The notes under the pieces: model-generated
Databases searched by the model: none
What the model saw: only the letters and a program-made list of their open reading frames with translations
What the model was told of the DNA's origin: nothing
In this document: piece by piece, positions 16,115 to 24,096 of the stretch
Layout of the letters: each line of letters opens with the position of its first letter
How positions within the stretch are numbered: the first letter of the stretch is position 1
Position numbers and translations under genes: made by a program
Assembly: GCA_028065725.1 (NCBI GenBank)
Contig: JAPTVL010000102.1
Coordinates: forward strand, 1 to 29,486
Length of the DNA: 29,486 nt
Source: Betaproteobacteria bacterium
GTDB taxonomy: Bacteria > Pseudomonadota > Gammaproteobacteria > Burkholderiales > Rhodocyclaceae
Direction: 5' to 3'

Positions 16115-16992
16115 GTCGCGCCGCCGGGCCGCCCCAAGGCGCGACCGTCAATAACCGGAGCAGGCGCAGCCTGCGAACCGTGGTCACCCCCTTCCTTGGG
16201 GAGGGGGCCGGGGGGTGGGTTCTCTTCGGTGCCTCCCAGGTAAGCCTCGATCACGCCCGGATGCGCCTGCACTTCCTCGGGCGTGCCCAGGGTCAGCACC
16301 TCGCCGAGGTTCAGCGCCAGAACGCGGTCGGAAACGCGCGACACCAGGCCCATGTCGTGCTCGACCATGATCACCGTGATGCCGAGGTCGTGCTTGATGT
16401 CCTCGATCCAGAAGCCCATGTCCTCGGTCTCTTCGGTATTGAGGCCCGACGAGGGCTCGTCCAGCAGCAGCAGGCGCGGCCGCATCGACAGCGCGCGCGC
16501 CAGCTCGACTACCTTGCGCACGCCGTAGGGCAGTCCGGCGACCATGCTGTCGCGATAATGCTGGAGGTCGAGGAACTCGATGACCTCCTCGACCTGGCGG
16601 CGGAACTCCAGCTCGGCGCGACGCACCGAGCCGGTGAACAAAAGGTCCTGCACCCAGCCGGTATGGCGATGGCAATGGCGGCCGACCAGCAGGTTCTGCA
16701 GTACCGTGGCGTGCTCGAACAGCTCGATGTTCTGGAAGGTGCGGGCGATGCCATGGCGCGCCACGACATGCGGCGGCATGCGCGAAATCACCTCGCCCTC
16801 GAAGCGCACTTCGCCCGAGGTGGGGCGGTAGAGCGCCGAGATCAGGTTGAAGATGGTGGTCTTGCCGGCGCCGTTGGGCCCGATCAGCGAGAACACCTCG
16901 TTGGGCCAGACGTCGAAGGAGACGTCGTTCACCGCCTTGAGCCCGCCGAACTGCACCGACAGGTTAACGGCCTGCAACATTGGAGTGGTCAT
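16111..16992 (-). CDS. ABC transporter ATP-binding protein, LivG type, with repeat-encoded tail
   Basis: A 293-residue ATPase subunit. Walker A GPNGAGKTT near residue 40, Walker B LLLLDEPSSGL and the switch region IMVEHDMGLV are intact; the signature is LPYGVRK, a form common in LivG. The family normally ends near residue 255-260 (here VIEAYLGG). About 35 extra residues, ENPPPGPLPKEGG and beyond, are coded by a palindromic repeat (16149-16215) and its flank. The frame stays open until it overlaps the livF start, so coupling is preserved. The start MTTPML at 16992 is taken because the open frame upstream is only more repeat sequence. Confidence 0.92.
   Translation of the reverse strand: MTTPMLQAVNLSVQFGGLKAVNDVSFDVWPNEVFSLIGPNGAGKTTIFNLISALYRPTSGEVRFEGEVISRMPPHVVARHGIARTFQNIELFEHATVLQNLLVGRHCHRHTGWVQDLLFTGSVRRAELEFRRQVEEVIEFLDLQHYRDSMVAGLPYGVRKVVELARALSMRPRLLLLDEPSSGLNTEETEDMGFWIEDIKHDLGITVIMVEHDMGLVSRVSDRVLALNLGEVLTLGTPEEVQAHPGVIEAYLGGTEENPPPGPLPKEGGDHGSQAAPAPVIDGRALGRPGGAT
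16149..16215. repeat. Palindromic repeat, copy A, inside the livG 3' end
   Basis: About 67 bases homologous to copy B at 17030-17097. Shared blocks: CAATA near the left end, a small hairpin with loop GCA, GCGAACC, GGTCACCCCC, and a GC-rich hairpin ending in GGGGAGGGGGCCGGGGGG. In copy A the small stem is GCAGGC/GCCTGC; in copy B it is GCCGC/GCGGC. The change on both arms shows that pairing is kept. It codes for LivG residues of about 260-282. Confidence 0.7.
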
Positions 16993-17004
16993 GCGCCGCT
17001 CCCG

Positions 17005-17028
17005 AAAGTCGGCGCTGGCGGCACGGCG
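17005..17028 (-). repeat. Dispersed 24-bp repeat, copy 4
   Basis: Minus-strand copy, one base different from the copy at 10455, lying 12 bases before the livG start codon and directly beside palindromic repeat copy B. Confidence 0.5.
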
Positions 17029-17029
17029 A

Positions 17030-17097
17030 CAATATAGCCCTGAGCCGCGCAGCGGCGAACCAAGGTCACCCCCTCCCTCGGGGAGGGGGCCGGGGGG
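17030..17097. repeat. Palindromic repeat, copy B, between livM and livG
   Basis: Homologue of copy A, here in the 169-base gap between livM and livG. It contains the GCCGC-GCA-GCGGC stem and a CCCCCTCCC/GGGAGGGGG stem. Elements with this G-rich palindrome are typical short interspersed repeats of GC-rich proteobacteria. Confidence 0.7.
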
Positions 17098-17112
17098 AAG
17101 GCCCACCACTTT

Positions 17113-17137
17113 TCTCGGCGCGCATGCGCGCCCGAGA
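17113..17137. repeat. Hairpin with one bulge downstream of livM
   Basis: TCTCGGCGCGCA pairs with TGCGCGCCCGAGA with a single bulged base and no loop. With the neighbouring 28-bp palindrome it gives two strong structures right after livM, which could protect the upstream message or reduce downstream expression. Confidence 0.5.
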
Positions 17138-17140
17138 GAC

Positions 17141-17168
17141 GAAATGAGAAAGCGCGCTTTCTCATTTC
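17141..17168. repeat. Perfect 28-bp palindrome over the livM stop codon
   Basis: GAAATGAGAAAGCG followed directly by its reverse complement, with no mismatch and no loop. It includes the last codon and stop of livM (17162-17164). Possible roles are mRNA 3' end stabilisation or a protein-binding site. Confidence 0.65.
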
Positions 17169-18238
17169 ATTCTCTCCGACTTCATGTAGCTCTTCTGGCG
17201 CCTGAACATGCCCTTGCGATAGAAGGGAAAGATTTCGAGGAAGGTGCGGAACTTCAGCCAACGGCCGTACAGGCCCAGCGGCTCGAACAGCACGATGGCG
17301 ATCAGGATGATGCCGAAGATGGTCGGCTGCAGGCCGGTCTGCTGACCCAGTGCCGGCGGCAGCCAGTCCTTGCCGACCACGATCACCTGCTGCACCACGA
17401 ACCAGAAGGCCGGGCCGAAGATCGCGCCCTGGATCGAACCAAGGCCACCGATCACCACCATCATCAATAGCTCGATCGATTGCAGGAAGCCGAACTGGTC
17501 GGGCGTGATGAAGCGGATCTTGTGCGCGTAGAGCGCGCCGGCGATGCCGGCCAGCGCCGCCGAGAGCGCGAAGGCGACAGTCTTGTAGTGCGCCAGGTTG
17601 ATACCCATGCTCTGCGCCGACACTTCGGAATCGCGGATCGCGACGAAGGCGCGGCCGGTCGGGCTGCGCAGCAGGTTGAGCACGCCCAGCACGCAGATCA
17701 CCGCGATGCCGGTGACCAGATAGTAGAAGTTCCTGCCGTCGTCGAAGTCGATGCCGGCGATGACCAGCTTGCCCAGCTGCAATCCGGCGTTGCCGCCGGT
17801 GATGTGCTCGGCGCGCACCACCACTTCTTCGAGGATGAAGCCGAAAGCCAGCGTCGCGATCGACAGGTAGAGGCCCTTCACGCGCAGTGCCGGCAGGCCG
17901 ATCATGATGCCGGTGATGCCGGCGACCAGCGCCGCCAGCGGCAGGGAAATCATGAAAGGCCAGCCATGGGCCTGCAGATAGGCCTCGGTGTAGGCGCCCA
18001 TGGCGAGGAAGCCGGCATGGCCGAGCGAGACCTGCCCGGTGAAGCCGGCCAGCAGCATCAGGCCGAGGCAGACGATGGCGTAGATGCCGATGAAGGTGAT
18101 CTGCGACAGCGTGTATTCCGAAAGCAGCCAGGGCGCCGCGACCAGCGCCAGCGCCAGCACGCCATACCAGAAGCGCTGGCCGGAATGCTTGAACAGCGAT
18201 ATGTCCTGCTCGTAACGCGTCTTGAAAATGAAATGCAT
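17162..18238 (-). CDS. ABC transporter permease, LivM type
   Basis: A 358-residue inner-membrane permease with about 8-10 hydrophobic helices. The conserved LivM segments LAGFTGQVSLGHAGFLAMGAY and GGLGSIQGAIFGPAF (the ATPase-contact loop) are present. It pairs with LivH. The start at 18238 lies 6 bases after the livH stop. The C-terminal tail is basic and polar (RRQKSYMKSERMK). The stop codon lies within a perfect palindrome. Confidence 0.93.
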   Translation of the reverse strand: MHFIFKTRYEQDISLFKHSGQRFWYGVLALALVAAPWLLSEYTLSQITFIGIYAIVCLGLMLLAGFTGQVSLGHAGFLAMGAYTEAYLQAHGWPFMISLPLAALVAGITGIMIGLPALRVKGLYLSIATLAFGFILEEVVVRAEHITGGNAGLQLGKLVIAGIDFDDGRNFYYLVTGIAVICVLGVLNLLRSPTGRAFVAIRDSEVSAQSMGINLAHYKTVAFALSAALAGIAGALYAHKIRFITPDQFGFLQSIELLMMVVIGGLGSIQGAIFGPAFWFVVQQVIVVGKDWLPPALGQQTGLQPTIFGIILIAIVLFEPLGLYGRWLKFRTFLEIFPFYRKGMFRRQKSYMKSERMK

Positions 18239-18244
18239 CGCCGT

Positions 18245-19135
18245 TCAGACTTTCTTGGTCAGGTTGTCGCCGAACAGGCCGTTGGGCTTGACCACCAGCA
18301 TGATCAGCACCACCACGTAGGCGGCGATGTCCTTGAATCCTTCCGGCAGGTAGAAGCCGGCCAGCGATTCGACGATGCCGATCACCAGGCCGCCGACCAG
18401 CGCCCCCGGAATGCTGCCGAAACCGCCGACCACCGCCGCCGGGAAGGCCTTGAGGCCGACGAAGCCCATGTTGGCATGGACGAAGGTGATCGGCGCCAGC
18501 AACAGGCCGGCGACGCCGCAGATGGCTGCGGACAGGCCCCAGATCAGCATGTTCACGCGACGCACCGGAATGCCCATGTAGAAGGCCGCGAGCTGGTTCT
18601 GCGAGGTTGCCTGCATGGCGATGCCCAGCCGCGTGTAGCGGAAGAAGGCATACAGCAGCGCGACCAGCAGCACCGTGGCGAGAATGATCACCAGGTGCTC
18701 GACCGACACCACCAGCCCCTTGCCTTCGCCGCCGAGCCAGAACACCTCGTCCTTCCAGGGCACCGGCAGGGTGTGAGTCTCGGTGCCCCAGTAGGGAATC
18801 ATGGTCACCACGCCGCGCGCCAGATAGCCGAGGCCAATGGTCATCATGATCACGGTGAACGCCGGTTGGCCGAGCAGCGGGCGCAGCACCAGGCGTTCGG
18901 TGCCCATGCCGACCAGGGCCATGGCCACGATGGTAAGCAGGAAGGCCAGCCAGAACGGCAGGCCGGCGACGGTCATCGCCGTGAGACCGACGAAACCGCC
19001 GATCATCATCAGATCGCCCTGGGCAAAATTGACGGTTTCCGTAGCCTTGTAGATCAGCACGAAGCCAAGCGCGATCAGTGCATAAATGCAACCGATCGCC
19101 GCCCCGCTGATGATCAGTTGCAGGAGCTGCACCAC
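18245..19135 (-). CDS. ABC transporter permease, LivH type
   Basis: A 296-residue inner-membrane permease with about 8 helices, with the family blocks GFVLIYKATETVNFAQGDLMMIGG and AAVVGGFGSIPGALVGG. The start is GTG (19135, with a second GTG next to it); the ribosome site GGAGGAG 7 bases upstream decides it. It begins the transporter part of the operon, 71 bases after the FadJ-like gene. Confidence 0.93.
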   Translation of the reverse strand: MVQLLQLIISGAAIGCIYALIALGFVLIYKATETVNFAQGDLMMIGGFVGLTAMTVAGLPFWLAFLLTIVAMALVGMGTERLVLRPLLGQPAFTVIMMTIGLGYLARGVVTMIPYWGTETHTLPVPWKDEVFWLGGEGKGLVVSVEHLVIILATVLLVALLYAFFRYTRLGIAMQATSQNQLAAFYMGIPVRRVNMLIWGLSAAICGVAGLLLAPITFVHANMGFVGLKAFPAAVVGGFGSIPGALVGGLVIGIVESLAGFYLPEGFKDIAAYVVVLIMLVVKPNGLFGDNLTKKV

Positions 19136-19206
19136 CCGATTTCTCCTCCCGGGATTACTGCTGTTTTAGCGCTCGTTCAGAGTCTGCTTCACGTGTCGAT
19201 TATGCA

Positions 19207-21357
19207 TCATGCCGGATAGAAACGTTCTCCCTTTGCCGCCATCTCGCGCAGCAGTTTCGGCGCAGCGAAACGCGGGCCATAGTGTTCCGCTAGGCGGTCG
19301 AGCGCCGCCACCGCCTGCGCCGCGCCGAGCGTATGCAGCCAGCCTATCGGGCCACCGCGGAAAGGTGGATAACCCCAGCCGAGTATGGCGCCGACATCGG
19401 CGTCGATCGGCGCGCGCAGCACATTCTCTTCGAGGCAGCGCACGGTTTCCACCGACTGCACGAGGATCAGGCGTTCGATGATTTCGTCGAGCGAGATCAT
19501 CGCCGTACCGTCAGCGCCGACTCTTACTGGAAACTGCTGCGCCAGCCCGGACCACAGGTGCTTCGGCCCGTCCGCCGGGTAGTCGTAGAAGCCGGCGCCA
19601 GACTTGCGCCCTAGTCGACCGAGGTCCGCCACCATCTTCGCCGCGACGCGATCGGCGGCGCGTTCGACATAGGCCTTGCCCAGATCGGCCCGGGTCTGCT
19701 GCGCGATCTTGTGCACCAGCTCGATCGAGACTTCGTCGGCCAAGGCCAGCGGCCCCACCGGCATGCCGGCCATCAGTCCGGCCTTGTCGATCAACGCCGG
19801 CGGCACGCCCTCTTCCAGGAGCGCCATGCCTTCCGAAACATAGGTGCCGAAGACGCGGCTGGTGTAGAAGCCGCGCGAATCATTGACCACGATCGGCGTC
19901 TTGCCGATGGCGCGCACGTAGTCCATCGAACGCGCCAGGGTCGCGTCGGACGTCGCCTTGCCGACGATGATTTCCACCAGCGGCATCTTTTCCGCCGGCG
20001 AGAAGAAATGCAGGCCGATGAAGTTGGCCGGACGCACGCTGGCTTCGGCCAGCCCCGTGATCGGCAGGGTCGAGGTGTTGGAGGCGAAGATCGCATCGCT
20101 GCCGATCACCGCTTCGGTCTTCTTCGTGACGTCAGCCTTGATCTCGCGCTTCTCGAACACGGCTTCGATCACCAGTTCACAGCCAGCGAGGTCGGCATAG
20201 TCGGCCGTGGAATGGATGCGCGCCAGCAGCGCATCCGCCGCTTCTTGCGTCATGCGTCCCCTGGCAACCTGCTTGCCCCACTGCTTCGCAGCGTAGGCCT
20301 TGCCCTTCTCGGCCGCCTCGACGGAGGTGTCGAGCAGCACGATGTCGATGCCGGCCGTGGCGGTGGACATCGCGATGCCGGCGCCCATCATGCCGGCGCC
20401 GAGCATGCCGATCTTCGTGTATTTCTGCGTCGCCACGCCGGCGGGGCGCGAGGCCAGCTTGTTGGCTTCCTGCATGCCGAAGAACAGGCTGCGGATCATG
20501 TTCTTCGACACCGGCGACATCACCAGATTGGTGAAGTAACGGGTTTCGATCGCGAGCCCGGTGTCGAGGTTGGTGGACAGCCCCTCATAGACGCAGGACA
20601 GGATGTGCTTGGGCGCCGGGTAGTTATCGCAGGTCTTCTCGCGCAGCATGGCATTGGCCGCCATCAGCATCTGCATGCCGTTGGGCGTGTTCGGCCCGCC
20701 GCCGGGAATCTTGAAGCCTTTCGCATCCCAGGGCTGCAACGGCTTGACGCCCGAGGCGATGGCCTCCTGCACCCACTTGCGCGCCGCCTGGCGTTCTTCG
20801 CCCATGGCCACCACGGCATGGATCATGCCGATCTTCTGCGCTTCGGCCGCCTTGATGCGCTTGCCTTCCATCAGCAGCGGCGCCGCGGCCATCATGCCGA
20901 TCAGGCGCGGCGTGCGTTGGGTGCCACCGGCGCCAGGCAAGAGGCCTAGCGTGACTTCCGGAAAGCCGAAGCGCGCCTTGAGATTGTCGGCCGCAACGCG
21001 GTAATGGCAAGCCAGCGCGATCTCCAGGCCACCGCCCAGCGTCGTGCCGTTGAGCGCCGCGGCAACCGGCTTGCCGCCCAGCTCGATGCCGCGCAGGAGC
21101 TTGTGCCAATCGCTGATCGAGGCATGGAAGGCCGCCGCGTCGGTGCATCCCGCCATCTCGGCAAGATCGCCGCCGGCGATGAAGTCCTTCTTCGCCGAGG
21201 CCACCACGATACCCTTCACCGCCGGATCGGCCAGCGCCTTTTGCATGGCCTCGGCGTAGGCACCCATGGACTTGGCGTTGAGGATGTTCTGCGACTTGCC
21301 CGGGTAGTCGAATTCGACGGTGGCGATGCCTTCTGCATCGACGGAATAGTTCAGCAT
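19207..21357 (-). CDS. Enoyl-CoA hydratase / 3-hydroxyacyl-CoA dehydrogenase (FadB/FadJ type)
   Basis: A 716-residue two-domain beta-oxidation enzyme. The N-terminal crotonase part has both catalytic glutamates, E112 (GGGLEIAL) and E134 (GFPEVTLG), and the oxyanion loop AGGDLAEM. The dehydrogenase part has the NAD loop GAGMMG at 320-325 and the catalytic H450 (LHFFSP), the same number as in E. coli FadB. It hydrates trans-2-enoyl-CoA and oxidises the 3-hydroxyacyl-CoA. MLNYSVDAEG at 21357 is taken as start; open sequence upstream is repeat DNA. A segment near the C-terminus (VRVGADGTA) is coded by copy 5 of the 24-base repeat. Confidence 0.94.
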   Translation of the reverse strand: MLNYSVDAEGIATVEFDYPGKSQNILNAKSMGAYAEAMQKALADPAVKGIVVASAKKDFIAGGDLAEMAGCTDAAAFHASISDWHKLLRGIELGGKPVAAALNGTTLGGGLEIALACHYRVAADNLKARFGFPEVTLGLLPGAGGTQRTPRLIGMMAAAPLLMEGKRIKAAEAQKIGMIHAVVAMGEERQAARKWVQEAIASGVKPLQPWDAKGFKIPGGGPNTPNGMQMLMAANAMLREKTCDNYPAPKHILSCVYEGLSTNLDTGLAIETRYFTNLVMSPVSKNMIRSLFFGMQEANKLASRPAGVATQKYTKIGMLGAGMMGAGIAMSTATAGIDIVLLDTSVEAAEKGKAYAAKQWGKQVARGRMTQEAADALLARIHSTADYADLAGCELVIEAVFEKREIKADVTKKTEAVIGSDAIFASNTSTLPITGLAEASVRPANFIGLHFFSPAEKMPLVEIIVGKATSDATLARSMDYVRAIGKTPIVVNDSRGFYTSRVFGTYVSEGMALLEEGVPPALIDKAGLMAGMPVGPLALADEVSIELVHKIAQQTRADLGKAYVERAADRVAAKMVADLGRLGRKSGAGFYDYPADGPKHLWSGLAQQFPVRVGADGTAMISLDEIIERLILVQSVETVRCLEENVLRAPIDADVGAILGWGYPPFRGGPIGWLHTLGAAQAVAALDRLAEHYGPRFAAPKLLREMAAKGERFYPA
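19501..19524 (+). repeat. Dispersed 24-bp repeat, copy 5 (inside a gene)
   Basis: Copy with two differences from the one at 10455. It lies antisense inside the FadJ-like gene, in a variable stretch between the two C-terminal helical domains of the dehydrogenase. Confidence 0.4.
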
Positions 21358-21424
21358 GTCAGTGGCTCCAGGGTGCGTCGCACCTTGATGGAAGAAATGC
21401 GTTGGTTGGCGAGGGTAGTGGAGG

Positions 21425-21528
21425 CGCCAAGGATGGCGGGTATCCGTCTCCGGTAAGTAAAGGAGGAGGGCCGGCGCCTTTTCGGCCCGGGGGACATGGA
21501 CGGAGACGGATACCCGCCATCCTTGGCG
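21425..21528. repeat. Structured repeat element, unit 1
   Basis: Perfect 28-bp inverted repeat (21425-21452 with 21501-21528) around a 48-base loop. The loop has an inner stem, GGGCCG (21468-21473) with CGGCCC (21483-21488). Sequences outside the stems, CGGTAAGTAAAGGAGGAG on the left and CGGGGGACATGGACGGA on the right, are identical in unit 2. It lies in the 354-base gap between the thiolase gene and the FadJ-like gene, within the operon, so it would be transcribed. No gene is supported in this gap. Confidence 0.85.
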
Positions 21529-21575
21529 GGATAGGTTTGCGCCTTGCAACTGAAAACCCGCGAGGGCGCCCACCG

Positions 21576-21675
21576 ATCGGGATGGGGGGTACCCCGTTCC
21601 GGTAAGTAAAGGAGGAGGAGCGGGCGCAGCCCGCGACGGGGGACATGGACGGAACGGGGTACCCGCCGTCCCGAT
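21576..21675. repeat. Structured repeat element, unit 2
   Basis: A 26-bp inverted repeat (21576-21601 with 21650-21675) with one G-T pair and one mismatch. The inner stem is GCGGGC-GCA-GCCCGC (21620-21634). The single-stranded blocks are the same as in unit 1, while both the outer and inner stems differ in sequence yet still pair. This is compensatory change between two homologous copies 150 bases apart. Confidence 0.85.
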
Positions 21676-21711
21676 CCCGCCAGCCTCGAAGAAAAAGCGC
21701 CGGTTTTCATC

Positions 21712-22920
21712 TCACACACGCTCAATAATCGTCGCCGTCCCCATGCCCGCGCCGACGCACAAGGTCGCCAGCCCGGTCCCCACACCCCGCCGCTCCATTT
21801 CGTCGAGCAGCGTACCGAGGATCATGGCGCCGGTGGCGCCCAGCGGGTGACCCATGGCGATGGCGCCGCCATTGACGTTCATCCGGTCGTGCGACACATC
21901 CAGTACCTGCATGAAGCGCAGCACCACGGCGGCGAAGGCTTCGTTGAGTTCGAACAGGTCGATGTCGCCCACCTTCATGCCGGCGCGCTTGAGGGCTTTT
22001 TCCGCGGCATACGAAGGACCGGTCAGCATGATCGAGGGCTCGGAACCGATCGAGGCGAAGGAGCGGATTCGCGCGCGCGGCTTGAGGCCCAGCGCCGCGC
22101 CCATTTCCCTGGTGCCGAACAACACGGCGGCGGCACCATCGACGATGCCGGAGCTGTTGCCGGCGTGATGCACGTGCTCGATCTTCTCGACTTCGGGATA
22201 GCGCTGCAGCATCACGCTGTTGAAGCCGTACTTTTCGCCCTGCTCCTGGAAGGCCGGCTTCAGCGAAGCCAGCGATTCCATCGTCGTTTCGGGGCGCATG
22301 TATTCGTCGCGGTCGAGCATGGTCAGGCCGTTGATGTCCAGCACCGGCACGATGGACTTCTTGAAGTGGCCGGCGTCCCAGGCGGCCTTAGCCCGGCACT
22401 GCGATTCCAGCGCGTAGGCATCGACGTCGTTGCGCGAGAAGCCCCACTTGGTGGCGATCAGGTCGGCCGAGATGCCCTGCGGCACGAAGGCGGTTTTCGC
22501 CGCCACCTGCGGGTCGATCGGCCAGGCGCCGCCGGAGGAGAACATCGGCACGCGCGACATCGACTCGACGCCGCCGCCGACGACGAGGTCGGCCTGGCCG
22601 GACATGATCTGCGCCGCGGCCTGGTTACAGGCTTCGAGGCCCGAGGCGCAGAAGCGGCTGACGGTGACGCCCGGCGCGCTGATCGCGTAGTCGGCATAGA
22701 GCGCGGCAACGCGGGCGATGTCGGCGCCCTGTTCGCCGACCGGCTCGACGCAGCCGAGCACCACGTCGTCGACCTTCGAGGTATCGAGATGGTTACGGTC
22801 GCGCAGCGCGCGCAAGGCGGTCGCTGCGAGATGGATCGGCGTCGCCTGGTTCAGCGCGCCGCCCTGCTTGCCCTTGCCGCGCGGAGTGCGCAGGGCGTCG
22901 AAGATGAAGGCTTCGGTCAT
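21712..22920 (-). CDS. Acetyl-CoA C-acyltransferase (thiolase)
   Basis: A 402-residue thiolase. The nucleophile is C91 in SRFCASGLEA; the general-base histidine is in GHPLGATGA, the NEAFAAV block is present, and the second cysteine is in LCVGAGMG. It cleaves 3-ketoacyl-CoA with CoA to give acetyl-CoA and a shortened acyl-CoA. The full active-site set argues for degradation (FadA/FadI type) and not for a lipid-transfer SCP2-like thiolase. Its ATG overlaps the stop of the acyl-CoA dehydrogenase gene as TAATG. Confidence 0.94.
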   Translation of the reverse strand: MTEAFIFDALRTPRGKGKQGGALNQATPIHLAATALRALRDRNHLDTSKVDDVVLGCVEPVGEQGADIARVAALYADYAISAPGVTVSRFCASGLEACNQAAAQIMSGQADLVVGGGVESMSRVPMFSSGGAWPIDPQVAAKTAFVPQGISADLIATKWGFSRNDVDAYALESQCRAKAAWDAGHFKKSIVPVLDINGLTMLDRDEYMRPETTMESLASLKPAFQEQGEKYGFNSVMLQRYPEVEKIEHVHHAGNSSGIVDGAAAVLFGTREMGAALGLKPRARIRSFASIGSEPSIMLTGPSYAAEKALKRAGMKVGDIDLFELNEAFAAVVLRFMQVLDVSHDRMNVNGGAIAMGHPLGATGAMILGTLLDEMERRGVGTGLATLCVGAGMGTATIIERV

Positions 22921-24062
22921 TACAGGCTCCTGCTGATGAGTTCTTTCATGATTTCGTTGGTGCCGCCGTAGATGCGCTGCACGCGGGCATCGGCCCAGGC
23001 GCGGGTGATCGGATATTCCCACATGTAGCCGTAGCCGCCGTGCAATTGCACGCATTCGTCCATGACCTTGAACTGCAGGTCGCTGCACCAGTACTTGGCC
23101 ATCGAGGCGGTGGCCGGATCGAGCTTTTTTTCCAGCAGCAGTTCGATGCACCGATCGACGAAGACGCGGCCGATCTGGATTTCGGTCTTGAGTTCGGCGA
23201 GTTTGAAACGGGTGTTCTGGAACTTGGCGATTTCCTGGCCGAAGGCCTTGCGCTCGTTGGTGTATTGGATGGTCCAGTCCAGCGCGGCTTCGGCCGAGGC
23301 CATCGCGATCACGGCGATCTGCAGGCGCTCCCAGGGCAGCTCCTGCATCAGGTAGACGAAGCCGTTGCCCTCGTCACCGAGCAGGTTTTCCACCGGCACC
23401 TTGACGTTGTCAAAGAACAGTTCGCAGGTGTCCTGCGCCTTCATGCCGGCCTTGTGCAGCGGCCTGGCCTTGGTGAAGCCAGGCATCGAGGTATCGACCA
23501 CCAAGAGGCTGGTGCCCTTGGCACCCTTGGCTGGATCGGTCTTGGCGACGACGATGACCAGGTCGCAGAGGTAGCCGTTGGTGATGAATATCTTCGAGCC
23601 GTTCAACACGTAGTGGTCGCCGTTCTTCACTGCCGTGGTGCGCACTCCCTGCAGGTCGGAACCGGCCGCCGGTTCGGTCATGGCGATCGCCGCGATCATC
23701 TCGCCGCTGGCCATCTTCGGCAGGTATTTCTGTTTCAGGTGCTCGCTGCCGTAATGCAGCAGGTAGGGCGCGACGATCTCGGAATGCAGGCCCCAGCCGA
23801 GGCCGGTGGCGTTGATGCGCGCCGCCTCTTCCATGACGATGACCGAGAAGCGCTTGTCCACGCCGACCCCGCCGTATTCTTCCGGCATGGTGGCGCAAAG
23901 AAAGCCGGCGGCGCCGGCCTTGGTCCAGATTTCGCGATCGACGTGAGACTGCTCCTCCCAGCGCGCGTGGTGGGGAGCGACTTCCTGTTCCATGAAGCGG
24001 CGGGCGGTATCGCGGAAGGCTTCGTGGTCGGCATCGAACAGGGTGCGCGGAATCGACATCAT
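22920..24062 (-). CDS. Acyl-CoA dehydrogenase
   Basis: A 379-380-residue FAD enzyme that introduces the 2,3 double bond of acyl-CoA. Motifs are IAMTEPAAGSDLQGVRT, the FAD/substrate block ILNG-like VLNGSKIFITNG, and the C-terminal QLHGGYGYMWEYPI and RIYGGTNEI. The position that is Glu in medium-chain enzymes (YEGT) is Gly here; the Glu in LPWERL matches the catalytic base of long-chain and isovaleryl-type enzymes. Adjacent ATGs at 24062 and 24059 are possible, with GGAG upstream. It is the first gene of the leftward operon; electrons would go to ETF, which is not encoded in the window. Confidence 0.93.
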   Translation of the reverse strand: MMSIPRTLFDADHEAFRDTARRFMEQEVAPHHARWEEQSHVDREIWTKAGAAGFLCATMPEEYGGVGVDKRFSVIVMEEAARINATGLGWGLHSEIVAPYLLHYGSEHLKQKYLPKMASGEMIAAIAMTEPAAGSDLQGVRTTAVKNGDHYVLNGSKIFITNGYLCDLVIVVAKTDPAKGAKGTSLLVVDTSMPGFTKARPLHKAGMKAQDTCELFFDNVKVPVENLLGDEGNGFVYLMQELPWERLQIAVIAMASAEAALDWTIQYTNERKAFGQEIAKFQNTRFKLAELKTEIQIGRVFVDRCIELLLEKKLDPATASMAKYWCSDLQFKVMDECVQLHGGYGYMWEYPITRAWADARVQRIYGGTNEIMKELISRSL

Positions 24063-24096
24063 GACGGCTTCTCCATCTTGCTCCAGAAGGGCAGCC

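Noticed and set aside
17480..19219. Long plus-strand open frame opposite livM and livH
   Set aside because: Antisense shadow of two permeases; Asp/Gln/His-rich without a recognisable fold.
21402..21605. A small protein gene within the two structured repeats
   Set aside because: Open frames exist on both strands but are made of palindromic repeat; no domain and no consistent start was found.
21425..21675. CRISPR-like array
   Set aside because: Only two units, with long inverted-repeat arms and no spacer/repeat periodicity of 60-70 bases.
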